Positions 9,416-19,650 are shown, counted from the first letter of the stretch. The stretch is 64,000 bases of DNA from UBA10649 sp963749905 (GCA_963749905.1 CAVVOF010000006.1:530282-594281); one strand, 5' to 3'. Made by a program: numbers and translations. Notes: generated by a model from the sequence alone, not told the origin.

Positions 9416-12368
9416 ATGTCGACAGGCGCGGACGAGCTGTCCTCGGCAGCATCGTGGCAGGGCTACCGGCTGCTCGCCGACAACGCCATCGACGTCGTGC
9501 TCGAGGCGGACCTCACCACTCGGATTCGCTGGATCTCACCCTCGGTCGGGGAGGTGCTCGGCTGGGCGCCCGACGAGGTGGTCGGCGCTGATCGGCGCGG
9601 ACTCGTCCACCCCGACGATCTTCCGGAGATCGGCGAACTCGTGTCTGGCCCTGAACCGGGATGCGGCTCGCGTCACCAGTCGCCGGGTCCGCCTGCGCCA
9701 GTCCGGCGGCGGCTACAAGCCGCTGCAGCTCCGCGGCCGGCCTGCCATCGACGAAGCGGGCGCGGTGGTGGGACACATCATCACCATGCAGGACACCAGC
9801 GAGCGCGACGACGCCCTGCGCGCGCTGTCCGTCCTCAGCGAGGGCAACCGCGTACTGGCCCGGTCCGACGTCGAGGATCAGCTGCTGCAGCGGATGTGCG
9901 AGGTCATCGTGACGACCGGCCAGTATCCGCTCGCCTGGTATGGCCAGCGCGTGCACGATGCGGCGCACAGCGTGGCCAAGCTCGCGGTGGCGGGTCCATC
10001 AGCCAGCTATGTCGACGAGGTCGAGACCTCCTGGGGCGAAGGACCGCGCGGCACCGGGCCCACGGGCACCGCCCTGCGCACGGGAACCACGCAGGTTCGC
10101 GGCGACTACCCGGCGGATGGCTCCGCCTGGTGGGGTGACGCGGCGCGAGAAGCGGGACTGCGGAGTTCGATATCACTTCCCGTGACGGTCGACGGCGAGA
10201 TCGACGGTGTGCTCGTCGTCGCGGCGTCGGATCCGCACACCTTCGACGGCAGGGCCACTGAACTGCTCGAGACCCTGGCATCGGATGTGGGCCTGGGTCT
10301 GCACCGGCTGCGCAGCCTGCGCGCGCTCGAGGAGGCCACCCGCGAGTTGGAGACCCAGAATGCTCGACTGCGCGGGGTGTTCGACAGCCAGTTCGACCCG
10401 TTCGTCCTGCTGGAGGCCGTCCGCGACGACGCCGGCCACGTAATCGCGCTCCGCTACGCGGCCGCGAGCGATGCAGCGCTGGACTATCACGGGCTGACCC
10501 GTGACCAGCTGGTCGGCCACCTGCTGGCGGACATCCTGCCCGGGCTGGTGGCCGACGGCACCCACGCGGCTTACCTCGAGGTTGTCGCGACCGGCGTGCC
10601 GCTCGTGCTGGATGACTTTCCCTACGCCGACGACCGCTCGGGGATCACCCACCGCTTCGACGTTCGCGCGGTCAAGGCGGGAGACGGGGTGGCTGTCACC
10701 TTCCGCGATGTGTCGGCGCGGCATGACGCTGCGGCAGCCCTGGCTGCGAGCGAGGAGCGGTACCGGATCCTGGCCGAGCACGCGTCCGACGTCGTGTGGC
10801 AGTCCGAGCCTGGCTCGGGGATCGTCTGGTCGTCTGAGTCCGTCACCCCCGTGCTGGGCTGGGCCCCACAGGAGATCGTCGGGCTGGAGATGGAGTTGAT
10901 CCACCCAGACGACCAGCAGGAGGTCCTCAGCAACCTGGCCGGCCTGGTCAACGGCCTGACGGCCGAAGGCGAGGCGCGCGTGGCCTGCAAGGACGGCACG
11001 TGGAAGTGGGTCGCCTACACCGCCAGTCGAGCCACGATCGGCGACCGAGTCGTGGACATCTCGAGCCTGCACGACATCGACGCCGAGGTGCGTGCCCGCA
11101 GCGCACTGGACTTCGCGTTGGGCCACGATCCGCTGACCGGCATGGCCGCCCGGCCGGCCATGCTCCAGCGCATCGGCCAGCTTCTGGGCGCCCAGCGCGG
11201 CGCCCGCCTCACCGCAGTCCTGTGCGTCGGGGTGGACCGGCTGGCCGCCGTCAACGAGGCCTACTCGCACGCGGCCGGCGATCTGGTGCTCACCGCCCTC
11301 GCCACGCGGATCGCCGAGACCACGGGCACGCCGGATCTCATTGGGCGCGGCACCGGGGTCGAGTTCATCGTCGCCCAACCGGATCTGGTCAGCGGCGATG
11401 AGGCGGCCGTGCTGTCCGAGCGCCTGCTGGAAGCCGCCAAGGTGCCGATCCCGTTCGGCGACTCCGTGATCGAACCGACGCTGAGCATCGGCATCGCCGT
11501 GGGCAACCGGACATCCGACCGGGAGCAACTGGCGCGCGATGCGAGTGCGGCGATGCGACAGGCCAAGGCCGAGGGCCGGGACCGGTTCGTCTTCGCGGAC
11601 GCATCCATGGCTGCGCAGGCGCGGCATCGGCTCGACGTCGAGCACCGGCTTCGGGCGGCACTCGAGGACGACCGCTTCGTCGCCCACTTCCAGCCCCTCG
11701 TCGACCTGGCCAGCGGGTCACTCACCGGCTACGAGGCGCTCGTCCGCGTGCAGCGTGAGGACGGCAGCATCGCGCCACCCGCCCACTTCATTCCCATCGC
11801 AGAGCTCAGCCCGATCATCGCCGACATCGACGTGGTCATGCTGCGCCACGGCCTGGCGGCGCTGAGCCGGCTGCCGGAACCACTGACCGTCGCGGTGAAC
11901 CTGTCGACCGTGACTCTCAGCCGCCCCGGCTACCCGAACCTGATCGAGCAGCTGATCCGCGAGACGGATGTGCGGGCCGCACGTCTCCACCTCGAGGTCA
12001 CCGAGACCGCCCTGCTCGGCGACAGCATGCTGGTGGTCGAGTCGATGGAGTCGATCGCCGAGTTGGGCCCCCGCTGGTACGTGGACGACTTCGGCACCGG
12101 CTACTCCTCCATCAGCCACCTCCGGGATCTTCCGATCGCGGGCCTGAAGCTCGACGTCTCGTTCTCCGCAGGGGTCCGTCAGGGCGAGGCAACGAGCCTC
12201 CGACTGGCCCAGGCGCTTGCCGGCCTCGCGGGTGGCCTCGGTCTCGACACCGTCGCCGAGGGCGTCGAGACGGAGGAGGAGGCCGCCCTGCTCACGGCCC
12301 AGGGCTGGCGGCACGGGCAGGGCTGGCTGTACGGCCACCCGGCGCCCCTCCCTCCCCGTCTGTCTTGA
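9416..12368 (+). CDS. PAS-GAF-PAS-PAS-GGDEF-EAL c-di-GMP phosphodiesterase (one extra base)
   Basis: Cytoplasmic multi-sensor protein of about 983 aa. A first PAS domain covers residues ~1-125, a GAF domain ~150-300, two further PAS-like domains ~310-560, GGDEF ~575-730 and EAL ~740-980. The cyclase signature is degenerate (RGTGVEF where GGDEF is expected), so that domain is probably regulatory. The EAL domain keeps YEALVR, EVTETALL and DDFGTGYS, so c-di-GMP hydrolysis is likely. One extra T near 9644 shifts the frame inside the first PAS domain; without it the reading is continuous. A start at 9416 follows GGGGGAATTC. The stop codon (12366-12368) lies inside a 70-nt palindrome. Confidence 0.85.
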
Positions 12369-12423
12369 GGTTGGTGGTCGCGAAACGGCCGTTTCGCGAC
12401 CACCAACCTCAAGATCGACGGGG
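12354..12423. repeat. 70-nt palindromic repeat, copy 1
   Basis: Near-perfect inverted repeat. The left arm begins CCCCGTCTGTCTTGAGGTTG and runs through GTGGTCGCGAAACGG; the right arm mirrors it and ends in GACGGGG. Four further copies of identical length lie at 33540, 34496, 35595 and 40296. This copy supplies the last codons and TGA of the EAL gene and ends 25 bases before valS. It would form a long RNA hairpin and may act as a terminator or transcript end. Confidence 0.9.
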
Positions 12424-12448
12424 AAGGCGCACTCATAGACTGCGCGAC

Positions 12449-15007
12449 ATGAGCACCTCCTCCCTGCCCGACAAGCCCACCCTCGACGGCATCGAGACCA
12501 AGTGGGCCGAGGTATGGGAGCAGCAGGGCACCTACCGCTTCGATCGCACCAAGTCCCGCGCGGAGATCTACTCGATCGACACTCCCCCGCCCACCGTCAG
12601 CGGCTCCCTGCACGTCGGCCACGTCTTCTCCTACACGCACACCGACTGCATCGCCCGGTACAAGCGGATGCGCGGCTTCGAGGTCTTCTACCCGATGGGC
12701 TGGGACGACAACGGCCTGCCCACCGAGCGCCGCGTCCAGAACTACTACGGCGTGCGCTGCGACCCGAGCCTGCCGTACGACCCGACGTTCGAGCCGCCCG
12801 AGCAGCCCGACGCCAAGCACCAGATCCCGATCGGCCGCAAGAACTTCGTCGAGCTCTGCGAGCGGCTGACCGCCGAGGACGAGGTCGTGTTCGAGGAGCT
12901 GTGGCGGCGGATGGGCCTGTCCGTCGACTGGACCCAGACGTACCAGACCATCGACACCAACGCCCAGCGCGCGAGCCAGCTCGCCTTCCTGCGCAACCTC
13001 GCCCGCGGCGAGGCCTACCAGTCCGAGGCCCCCACCCTCTGGGACGTCACCTTCCGCACCGCCGTCGCCCAGGCCGAGCTCGAGGATCGCGAGCGCCCCG
13101 GCGCCTACCACCGCATCGGGTTCCCGACCTCTGCCGACCGCGACGTCGTGGTGCACATCGAGACGACGCGTCCCGAGCTGCTCGCCGCCTGCGTGGCCCT
13201 CGTCGCGCACCCCGACGACGAGCGCTACCAGCCGCTCTTCGGCACCACCGTGATCACGCCCGCCTTCGGCGTCGAGGTCCCGGTCGTCGCCCACCACCTC
13301 GCCGATCCCGAGAAGGGCTCCGGCATCGCGATGATCTGCACCTTCGGCGACACCACCGACGTGACGTGGTGGCGCGAGCTGCAGCTGCCCACCCGCCCGA
13401 TCATCGGCTGGGACGGCCGCCTCACCGGCGACGTCCCCGAGTGGATCTCCGACGAGCAGGGCATCGCGCACTACCAGCAGATCGCCGGCTCGACCAGCCA
13501 CACCGCGAAGGAGCGAATGGTCGAGATCCTGCGCGAGACCGGCCTGCTCGAGGGCGAGCCCAAGCCGATCACCCACCCGGTCAAGTTCTTCGAGAAGGGC
13601 GAGAAGCCGCTCGAGATCGTCACGACGCGGCAGTGGTACATCACCAACGGCGGACGCGAGCCCGGCCTGCGCCAGGAGCTCGTCGAGCGCGGCCGTGAGC
13701 TGAACTGGCATCCCCCGCACATGCAGGTGCGCTACGAGAACTGGGTCGAGGGCCTGAACGGCGACTGGCTCATCTCGCGACAGCGCTTCTTCGGCGTGCC
13801 GCTGCCGCTGTGGTACCCGCTCGACGACGACGCCAACCCGGTCTACGACTCGCCGATCATCCCGGCCGAGGACACCCTGCCGATCGACCCGAGCAGCGAC
13901 GCGCCCCCCGGATACACCGAGGACCAGCGCGGTGCGGCAGGCGGATTCATGGGCGACCCCGACGTCATGGACACCTGGGCGACGTCCTCGCTGAGCCCGC
14001 AGATCGCCGGCGGCTGGGAGCGCGACCCCGACCTGTGGGCGCGCGTCTTCCCGATGGACCTGCGTCCGCAGGCGCACGAGATCATCCGCACCTGGCTGTT
14101 CTCCAGCGTCGTCCGGGCGCATCTCGAGGAGGGCTGCCTGCCCTGGACGGACGCCGCCATCTCGGGCTGGATCCTCGACCCCGACCGCAAGAAGATGGCG
14201 AAGTCCAAGGGCAACGTCGTCACGCCGATGGCGCTGCTCGACGAGTACTCGTCCGACGCGCTGCGCTACTGGGCCGCGTCCGGCCGGCCGGGCACGGACA
14301 CCGCCTTCGACGTCGGCCAGATGAAGATCGGCCGACGCCTGGCGATCAAGCTCCTCAACGCCAGCAAGTTCGCGCTCAACCTGGAGGCGCGCGAGGACGA
14401 CACCGCGATCACCGACCCGCTCGATCGCGCCCTGCTGGCGAGGCTGGCCGACGTGGTCGCCCAGTGCACGGCCGCTTTCGAGGACTACAACTACACGCGC
14501 GCCCTCGAGCTGGCCGAGACGTTCTTCTGGAACTTCACCGACGACTACGTCGAGCTGGTCAAGGACCGCGCCTACGGCGGCCAGGGTGACGCCGCGGCCG
14601 CGTCGGTCAAGGCGACCCTCGCCTCCGCGCTGAGCGTGCAGCTCCGCCTGTTCGCACCCTTCCTGCCGTTCACGACCGAGGAGGTCTGGTCCTGGTGGCA
14701 GGAGGGCTCGATCCACCGGCACTCCTGGCCGGACGCGGCCGCGGTGGCGGCCCTCGCCGGCGACGGCGACGCGCTCCTGCTCGACGACGTCGCGGCCGTG
14801 CTCACCGCCGTCCGCAAGGCGAAGTCGGAGGCACAGGCGTCCATGCGCGCCGAGGTCGCCAGCGCCACGATCACCGCACCGGCGGACCAGGCGGCCCGGC
14901 TGCGCTTCGCCGCCGACGACCTGCGGGCCGCTGGCCGGATCGCGACCCTGGGCATCGTCGACGGCGAGGGGCCGGTCCGCGTGGACGCCGTGCTGGCCGA
15001 GGCCTAA
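12449..15007 (+). CDS. valS: Valyl-tRNA synthetase
   Basis: Class I aminoacyl-tRNA synthetase (852 aa) that charges tRNA-Val and edits mischarged threonine. The HIGH-type motif appears as HVGH (in SGSLHVGHVFSY) and the KMSKS motif as KMAKSKGN. The editing domain and anticodon-binding domain follow in the usual order. The ATG at 12449 begins a typical N-terminus (MSTSSLPDKPTLDGIE). It is somewhat shorter than E. coli ValS; the long C-terminal coiled coil seen there is not evident. A 70-nt palindrome separates it from the EAL gene. Confidence 0.96.
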   Translation: MSTSSLPDKPTLDGIETKWAEVWEQQGTYRFDRTKSRAEIYSIDTPPPTVSGSLHVGHVFSYTHTDCIARYKRMRGFEVFYPMGWDDNGLPTERRVQNYYGVRCDPSLPYDPTFEPPEQPDAKHQIPIGRKNFVELCERLTAEDEVVFEELWRRMGLSVDWTQTYQTIDTNAQRASQLAFLRNLARGEAYQSEAPTLWDVTFRTAVAQAELEDRERPGAYHRIGFPTSADRDVVVHIETTRPELLAACVALVAHPDDERYQPLFGTTVITPAFGVEVPVVAHHLADPEKGSGIAMICTFGDTTDVTWWRELQLPTRPIIGWDGRLTGDVPEWISDEQGIAHYQQIAGSTSHTAKERMVEILRETGLLEGEPKPITHPVKFFEKGEKPLEIVTTRQWYITNGGREPGLRQELVERGRELNWHPPHMQVRYENWVEGLNGDWLISRQRFFGVPLPLWYPLDDDANPVYDSPIIPAEDTLPIDPSSDAPPGYTEDQRGAAGGFMGDPDVMDTWATSSLSPQIAGGWERDPDLWARVFPMDLRPQAHEIIRTWLFSSVVRAHLEEGCLPWTDAAISGWILDPDRKKMAKSKGNVVTPMALLDEYSSDALRYWAASGRPGTDTAFDVGQMKIGRRLAIKLLNASKFALNLEAREDDTAITDPLDRALLARLADVVAQCTAAFEDYNYTRALELAETFFWNFTDDYVELVKDRAYGGQGDAAAASVKATLASALSVQLRLFAPFLPFTTEEVWSWWQEGSIHRHSWPDAAAVAALAGDGDALLLDDVAAVLTAVRKAKSEAQASMRAEVASATITAPADQAARLRFAADDLRAAGRIATLGIVDGEGPVRVDAVLAEA

Positions 15008-15018
15008 CCCGTCGCGCC

Positions 15019-15444
15019 ATGGCCGAGACGCTTCTCGTCCTCACCATCCTCCTGCTGATGGCCCTCACCGGGCTCATCGCGTGGAGCCGCTACCGCCAGC
15101 ACAAGCGACGGGCCGACGCCCGCTCGCGCGCTGCCCTGAACCGGCTGCTGGCCGAGGCCGACGAGATCGAGCAGCGCGCCCGTCGCGGCGACAACCCTGA
15201 CGAGTACGTCCCACCGTCCCCACCCCGTCGAACGTGGCGCTCAGGCGGTGACACGCCGTCCGGACCGCCGGGCTCCACGCTCGACGGGCCGATGGCTCAG
15301 TCGTCGAGGTTGCCCAGCTCCCTCAGCAGCCCCATCTGGATGGCCGTGCCCGGCTTGGGTGCCGCGGGCCGGGGCGGTTCAGCCGCCGGCTCCTCCTCGG
15401 GCTCCTCGTCCGGCTCCGACGTCCCGGACATCTCCGGTGCGTAG
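15019..15444 (+). CDS. Small single-pass membrane protein, unknown
   Basis: Starts 11 bases after valS with ATG. The first ~20 residues are a membrane helix (LLVLTILLLMALTGLIAW), followed by a basic stretch (RYRQHKRRADAR) and a short amphipathic, acidic segment (LNRLLAEADEIEQRAR). The last ~50 codons overlap the gene at 15297-15701 on the other strand and are low-complexity Gly/Ser, so the true C-terminus may be shorter. I do not recognise a family. The helix and N-terminal half look genuine. Confidence 0.45.
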   Translation: MAETLLVLTILLLMALTGLIAWSRYRQHKRRADARSRAALNRLLAEADEIEQRARRGDNPDEYVPPSPPRRTWRSGGDTPSGPPGSTLDGPMAQSSRLPSSLSSPIWMAVPGLGAAGRGGSAAGSSSGSSSGSDVPDISGA

Positions 15445-15701
15445 ACGCGGATCAGGTCGATCCCGCTGAGGTCCACCAGGTCGGCCGCCTCCAGATCGGC
15501 GGGCAGCACCATCAGCTCGGGCGCGATCTCGAGCAGGTCCGCGCCCTCAGCCGCCGCAGCGAACCAGCCAGGCGTGCGCGTCGTGACCGCGGGGAACGTC
15601 GACGTCTGCGCGCCGGACGCGAGTTCAGCCAGCGGCAGCGGCTGCTCCAACGCGAACAGCGCGTAGGTCGTCGAGGCGAGTGCCTGCTCGACTGCGGTCA
15701 C
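15297..15701 (-). CDS. Hypothetical protein next to the TadZ-like ATPase
   Basis: 134-aa protein with a GTG start at 15701. The first ~90 residues look like a compact alpha/beta fold (EQALASTTYALFALEQPLPL, then VLPADLEAADLVD). A Glu/Pro/Ala-rich linker (PDEEPEEEPAAEPP) then leads to a short C-terminal segment. No family is recognised. It lies 40 bases downstream of the TadZ-like gene on the same strand and probably shares its transcript, which suggests a pilus-related role by association only. Confidence 0.65.
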   Translation of the reverse strand: MTAVEQALASTTYALFALEQPLPLAELASGAQTSTFPAVTTRTPGWFAAAAEGADLLEIAPELMVLPADLEAADLVDLSGIDLIRVYAPEMSGTSEPDEEPEEEPAAEPPRPAAPKPGTAIQMGLLRELGNLDD

Positions 15702-15741
15702 GCGGTCCTCCCACGGCTGGACCCCAAGGGTAGGTCACGTC

Positions 15742-17716
15742 CTAGCGACGGAACAGCCCGCGCTTCTTCTTGACCTCCGGAGCCGGGGGCTCTTCCGCAG
15801 CGGGTACCGGCACCTCCACCTTGCTGGCCGCTGGCGCCGGATCGGGCGCTGCGGCGGTGGCCACGGACGCATCGACGAGCGTCGTCGATGTCCAGCCGGC
15901 CAGCTCCCGGCCAGGAAGGCAGGCGTGCGCGAGGTCGTTGTACGCGGGCCCGAGCAGCGGGTGGTCCAGCAGCGCGTACATGCGATTGAGGTTCGTCGCG
16001 GTGAGGACGTCCTTGGTCGCCAGCGGGACGACCGCCACCACCGGCACGCCCAGACCGGCGGCGAGCACCTGGTCGCGCTCCATGCCGACGTTGGCGACGG
16101 ACTGGTTGACGATGATCCCGATCTTCTCGCGCGGGATGCCCAGCCCGGACTCGTCGAGCGGCGCGGTGATCTCCCGCAGCGCCCGGGCCATGCCCTGGAC
16201 CGCCGTGGACGCCAGCGTCGTGACGAACAGGATCTCGTCGGACTCCTTCAGCGCGACGTCGGCGATCAGCGGCTCGAGGTACTGCACGCTGGTGTCCATC
16301 ACGATGACGTCGTACATCCGCTGCAGGCTGCGCACGATCGTGCGGTAGAAGTCCGGCCCGACGGTGTCCGCCGTGCGCGGCCGGATCGGCGCCAGCAACG
16401 TGTCGATCTGCAGCCCGTCGGCCTGCACCAGATTGCGCCGGATGCGCTCCTCGTCCCACACCGGCTGCACGCGGATGTTCAGGGCGGTCGGCATGAACTT
16501 GCCGATCAGCGAGGCCACCTGGCCGTCGCGCGTGTCCAGGTCGACGAGGCAGACGGACAGCGGCCGGCCGGCGTCGGCGGACGCCCGCGCGATGGTGCCC
16601 GCCAGCAGGATCGATGCGGTGGACTTGCCCGATCCGCCCTTGCTGGACGTGACCGTGATGGTCACCTGGCCCGGGCGCTTGGGACGCTCCAGGAGCTCGA
16701 GGGAGGCACTCGGGGGGTACTCGCCGTCCGCTGCCGCAGCCTCCATCGCCGCCAGCCCGCCGATCGGGGGCAGGCTCGGGCGCGATCCTGCGACGGGCGC
16801 GGGGACGATGGGCGTCACGACCGCGGCGACCTCGTCCCGGTGCTCCTCGAGATCGGACAGCTCACCGAGGTCGGCGGGCGTGAGGTGGTCCTCGTGGACG
16901 CTCGAGGATTCCGACTCGAGCTCGGACTCGACCTCCGCCACGACCTCGGACTCGAGCCTCCGACTCGACCTCGGACTCGGCTTCCGCCTCGAGCTCGGAC
17001 TCGGCCTCCGACTCGAGCTCGGACTCGACCTCCGCCTCGACCTCGGACTCGAGTTCTGCCACGACTTCGGACTCGAGCTCGGACTCGAACGCGGCCTCGG
17101 ACTCGAGCTCGGACTCGACGGCCGACACGAGCTCGATCTCGGCCTCGACCTCGGACTCGTCCTCAACCGTGTCGACGACGTCGTCGGCCCACCCGAGAGC
17201 GGCCTCCTCCAGGGTGCCGGGCACCAGCGCGACATCGACGCCGGCGTCGAACTCGTCCGGGAACGCCGCCAGCGCCCCCGCCGCCGGTCGCATCGCCTCG
17301 AGGACGGCGCGTCCACCGTCCACCACAGGCAGGACGTCGAAGGTCAGGCTCGACGGGTCCACGCCCTGCGCGGTGGCAGCTGACGCCAGCAGCGCTTCGA
17401 AATCGGTCCAGGACTCGGGGCGCCACCGCGCGACGAACACGGTCGCACCGGCATGGGCCATCGCGACGACCGCCGCCGCGGTCTGGGCGCGCTCGTCGTC
17501 GTCCTGCCAGCCGTCAGCCAGCAGCGAGTCGGAGAAGATCAGGATGCGCGAGTGCTGATCGAGCCGGCCCTCGGAGAGGTGCTGCCACATCTCGGCGACC
17601 GACGTCTGTCGATCCTGCACGCGCCAGCCGACACCCGAGTCGGCGAGCAGCGCGTGCAACGGTCCTTCAGCGACGACGATGACGCCCGGACCGGCCGCGT
17701 GGAACCCGTCCTCCAC
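15742..17716 (-). CDS. ParA/MinD-superfamily ATPase, TadZ/CpaE-like (one extra base)
   Basis: About 657 aa. The N-terminal ~150 residues resemble a receiver-like or SAF-type domain (VIVVAEGPLHALL, RILIFSDSLLADG). A 95-residue linker rich in Glu-Ser-Glu-Leu repeats follows. The C-terminal ATPase has a deviant Walker A, SSKGGSGKST, and a Walker B, VCLVDLDTRDGQ. Such proteins position pili at the cell pole or septum. An extra C near 16957 breaks the frame inside the repetitive linker. I prefer the GTG at 17716, six bases after AGGAGG; an ATG at 17722 touches the ribosome site. It is divergent from the sigma gene. The basic tail ends KKKRGLFRR. Confidence 0.8.
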
Positions 17717-17890
17717 CGACATCCTCCTACCGCGTCGCTCGAGCATGACGTCGTCCGGGATGAACGACCGCCGCCCCCGCTGCACTCTACCTGCGGAAGT
17801 ATCGAACCGACCGCTAGACAAGGGTCCTGCCGGCACGAATTGAGCCAATACCCCCAGAGGAGGTGTACCGGACCGACCGAGGGAGGCGCC

Positions 17891-18745
17891 ATGGCCAGCC
17901 AGCGCGACCCCGTGTCCGGACGCCTGACTGCCACCGACCCCTCGCCCGCCCGTGCCGAGGACGACGACGTCGAGCGCTACCTGCCGCTGTTCGACGGAGA
18001 CGTCGAACTCGCGACGCTGTGGGTCCTCGTCAAGAAGCATGCGGACACGGACGCCCGCGCGACCCTGGCCAGCACCTACGTCCCGCTGGTGCGCTACGTC
18101 GTCTCCCGGATGAGCATCACCCTGCCGGCCGGGCTCGAGCGCGGGGATCTCGTCAGCTTCGGCACCATCGGCCTGTTCGATGCGATCGAGAAGTACGACC
18201 TCGACCTCGGCCTGACCTTCCAGACCTACGCGGTCACCCGTATCCGCGGAGCCATCCTCGACGAGCTCCGCTCCCTGGACTGGGTGCCGCGGAAACTGCG
18301 CCAGCGGATGCACGTCCTCGATGCGGCCGCCGAGTCGTTCGAGCACGCGCACGGCGCGGAGCCGACGGTCGCCGACCTGTCCGTCGCCTCCGGCCTGGAC
18401 GCCTCAGACGTGCGCTCGGCCCTCACCGCCTATCGGCGCGGCTTCGTCACCAGCCTCGAGGAGCAGTTGGAGAACGAGGAGGGACGGGCGGACACCGGCG
18501 TACTGGTGGACCCGTCACAGGAGCTGCCGGACGAGATCTACGACCACGAGGAGTCGCGCCGCATCATGCGGGAGCGGATCCGCTCACTTCCGCTGCGCGA
18601 GCGGGCGGTCGTGGCGCTGTACTACTACGAGGAGCTCACCTTCATGGAGATCGGACGGGTGCTCGACGTGAGCGAGTCACGCGCCTGCCAGGTGCATGGC
18701 CGGGCGGTGCGCGCCCTTCGGGAGTCGGCCGAGCAGGCCGGCTGA
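17891..18745 (+). CDS. FliA/WhiG-family sigma factor
   Basis: 284-aa alternative sigma factor. Region 2 is clear (YVVSRMSITLPAGLERGDLV, then GLFDAIEKYDLDLGLTFQTY and RIRGAILDELRSLDWVPR). Region 3 follows, and region 4 carries an HTH (LTFMEIGRVLDVSESRACQV). The family drives flagellar genes (FliA) or aerial-hypha genes (WhiG); no flagellar gene is present here, and it lies inside the type IV pilus locus. The ATG at 17891 is preceded by GGGAGG. Promoters resembling the WhiG/FliA type precede pilA and the minor pilins. A region 4 sequence YYYEELTF is intact, so it should be functional. Confidence 0.93.
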   Translation: MASQRDPVSGRLTATDPSPARAEDDDVERYLPLFDGDVELATLWVLVKKHADTDARATLASTYVPLVRYVVSRMSITLPAGLERGDLVSFGTIGLFDAIEKYDLDLGLTFQTYAVTRIRGAILDELRSLDWVPRKLRQRMHVLDAAAESFEHAHGAEPTVADLSVASGLDASDVRSALTAYRRGFVTSLEEQLENEEGRADTGVLVDPSQELPDEIYDHEESRRIMRERIRSLPLRERAVVALYYYEELTFMEIGRVLDVSESRACQVHGRAVRALRESAEQAG

Positions 18746-18755
18746 CGTTTCCGCG

Positions 18756-19112
18756 TCAGACGCGCAGTGCGGCGGGTCCGCCGAGGATGAAGGCCATTCG
18801 CACAGAGGGATCGTCGAAGTTCCGGGCGGCGACCACGCCGACGGCATGCCGGCCGCGGGCGGCCTCCGCCGGACGGGTGTCCGGGCGGGTCCCGAAGGCA
18901 GCCACCGGAGCATTCGCGTCGTCCGTCAGGGTGCGCACGCCGATGTCGAACATGCGCACCGCGGCGTCCTCCACGTCGGCGATCGAGTTGCTGAAGAACG
19001 AGCTCGACAGGTCGTCCTCGGTGGTCGCGTCGATCCGGGAGATCATCGCCTGCTGATCGGGTGCGCCGAAGACGGTTCGACGCTCCTCCTTGCCGTCAGC
19101 GGCGTCGGTCAT
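18756..19112 (-). CDS. Hypothetical protein of the pilus locus
   Basis: 118-aa soluble protein without signal peptide or membrane helix. Segments such as FFSNSIADVEDAAVRMFDIG and ASVRMAF-type beta strands suggest a small alpha/beta fold. No family is recognised. The start overlaps the stop of the upstream gene by four bases (ATGA, 19109-19112), so the two are coupled. It ends 10 bases from the convergent sigma gene. Confidence 0.7.
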   Translation of the reverse strand: MTDAADGKEERRTVFGAPDQQAMISRIDATTEDDLSSSFFSNSIADVEDAAVRMFDIGVRTLTDDANAPVAAFGTRPDTRPAEAARGRHAVGVVAARNFDDPSVRMAFILGGPAALRV

Positions 19113-19543
19113 CGGGCGTCCCAGGCGGCCGGCAGGAAGTCCGGTACGTCGAGGTCCGCGGGCTCCGGCAGCAGGACGGGTTCAAGGGCGGCCAGGGTGG
19201 CCGTGGTGTCGCTGGCCAGGTTCAGGGACGAGACCTGCAGATCGCCCGGGATCCAGTCGTGGCGATGCCACTGGACGGTCCACTCCACTGCCCAGACGTC
19301 GTCGAGGGCCCGGCGGGCGACCTCGATCAGCGGGTCTGCGCCGGAGACGACCGGGTGAGTGCTGTACCTGATCGCGCCCGGTCGGCCGTGCGGCGCGTCG
19401 CAGTAGATCTCGACGCGGTACAGCGCATGGGCACCGCTGGGATCGGGCTGGCCAAGGGGGACGACTGCAGTCACCACGCCCGTGCCGGTCCGCACGAGGT
19501 ACTGGCGACCTCGCTCATCGATCTCGAGCCACGACTGCATCAC
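19109..19543 (-). CDS. Hypothetical protein of the pilus locus
   Basis: 144-aa protein, predicted mostly beta with a few helices (ALYRVEIYCDAPHG, VEWTVQWHRHDWIPG). No family is recognised. It starts at GTG 19543, with AGGAGG six bases upstream; the adjacent ATG is an alternative. It is coupled to the next gene by ATGA. A promoter-like sequence shared with pilA and the minor pilins lies 40 bases upstream (19583-19612), which ties this pair to the pilus regulon. Confidence 0.72.
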   Translation of the reverse strand: MMQSWLEIDERGRQYLVRTGTGVVTAVVPLGQPDPSGAHALYRVEIYCDAPHGRPGAIRYSTHPVVSGADPLIEVARRALDDVWAVEWTVQWHRHDWIPGDLQVSSLNLASDTTATLAALEPVLLPEPADLDVPDFLPAAWDAR

Positions 19544-19582
19544 GTCTCACCTCCTCCGGACTCATCCAGTCTGGTATCCCAA

Positions 19583-19612
19583 GTATCGGTTCGGGGCGTC
19601 AATCGCTGAACC
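19583..19612 (-). promoter_or_regulatory. WhiG/FliA-type promoter motif upstream of gene 19109-19543
   Basis: On the minus strand GGTTCAG is followed by exactly 15 bases and then ACCGATAC. The same boxes and spacing occur upstream of pilA and of the minor-pilin operon. The WhiG/FliA consensus is TAAA-N15-GCCGATAA, so the -10 box and spacing agree and the -35 differs. Confidence 0.5.
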
Positions 19613-19650
19613 CTCGCCGAGGCGACGTGAGGCGATTGTGAGGAAATCCC

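Noticed and set aside
12179..14722. Long minus-strand frame opposite valS
   Set aside because: Antisense shadow caused by high GC3.
16870..17160. CRISPR-like tandem repeat
   Set aside because: It is an in-frame coding repeat for Glu-Ser units without spacers.
17797..17815. Sequence TCGAACCGACCGCTAG also near 44966
   Set aside because: Only two copies at different distances from genes; may be chance.
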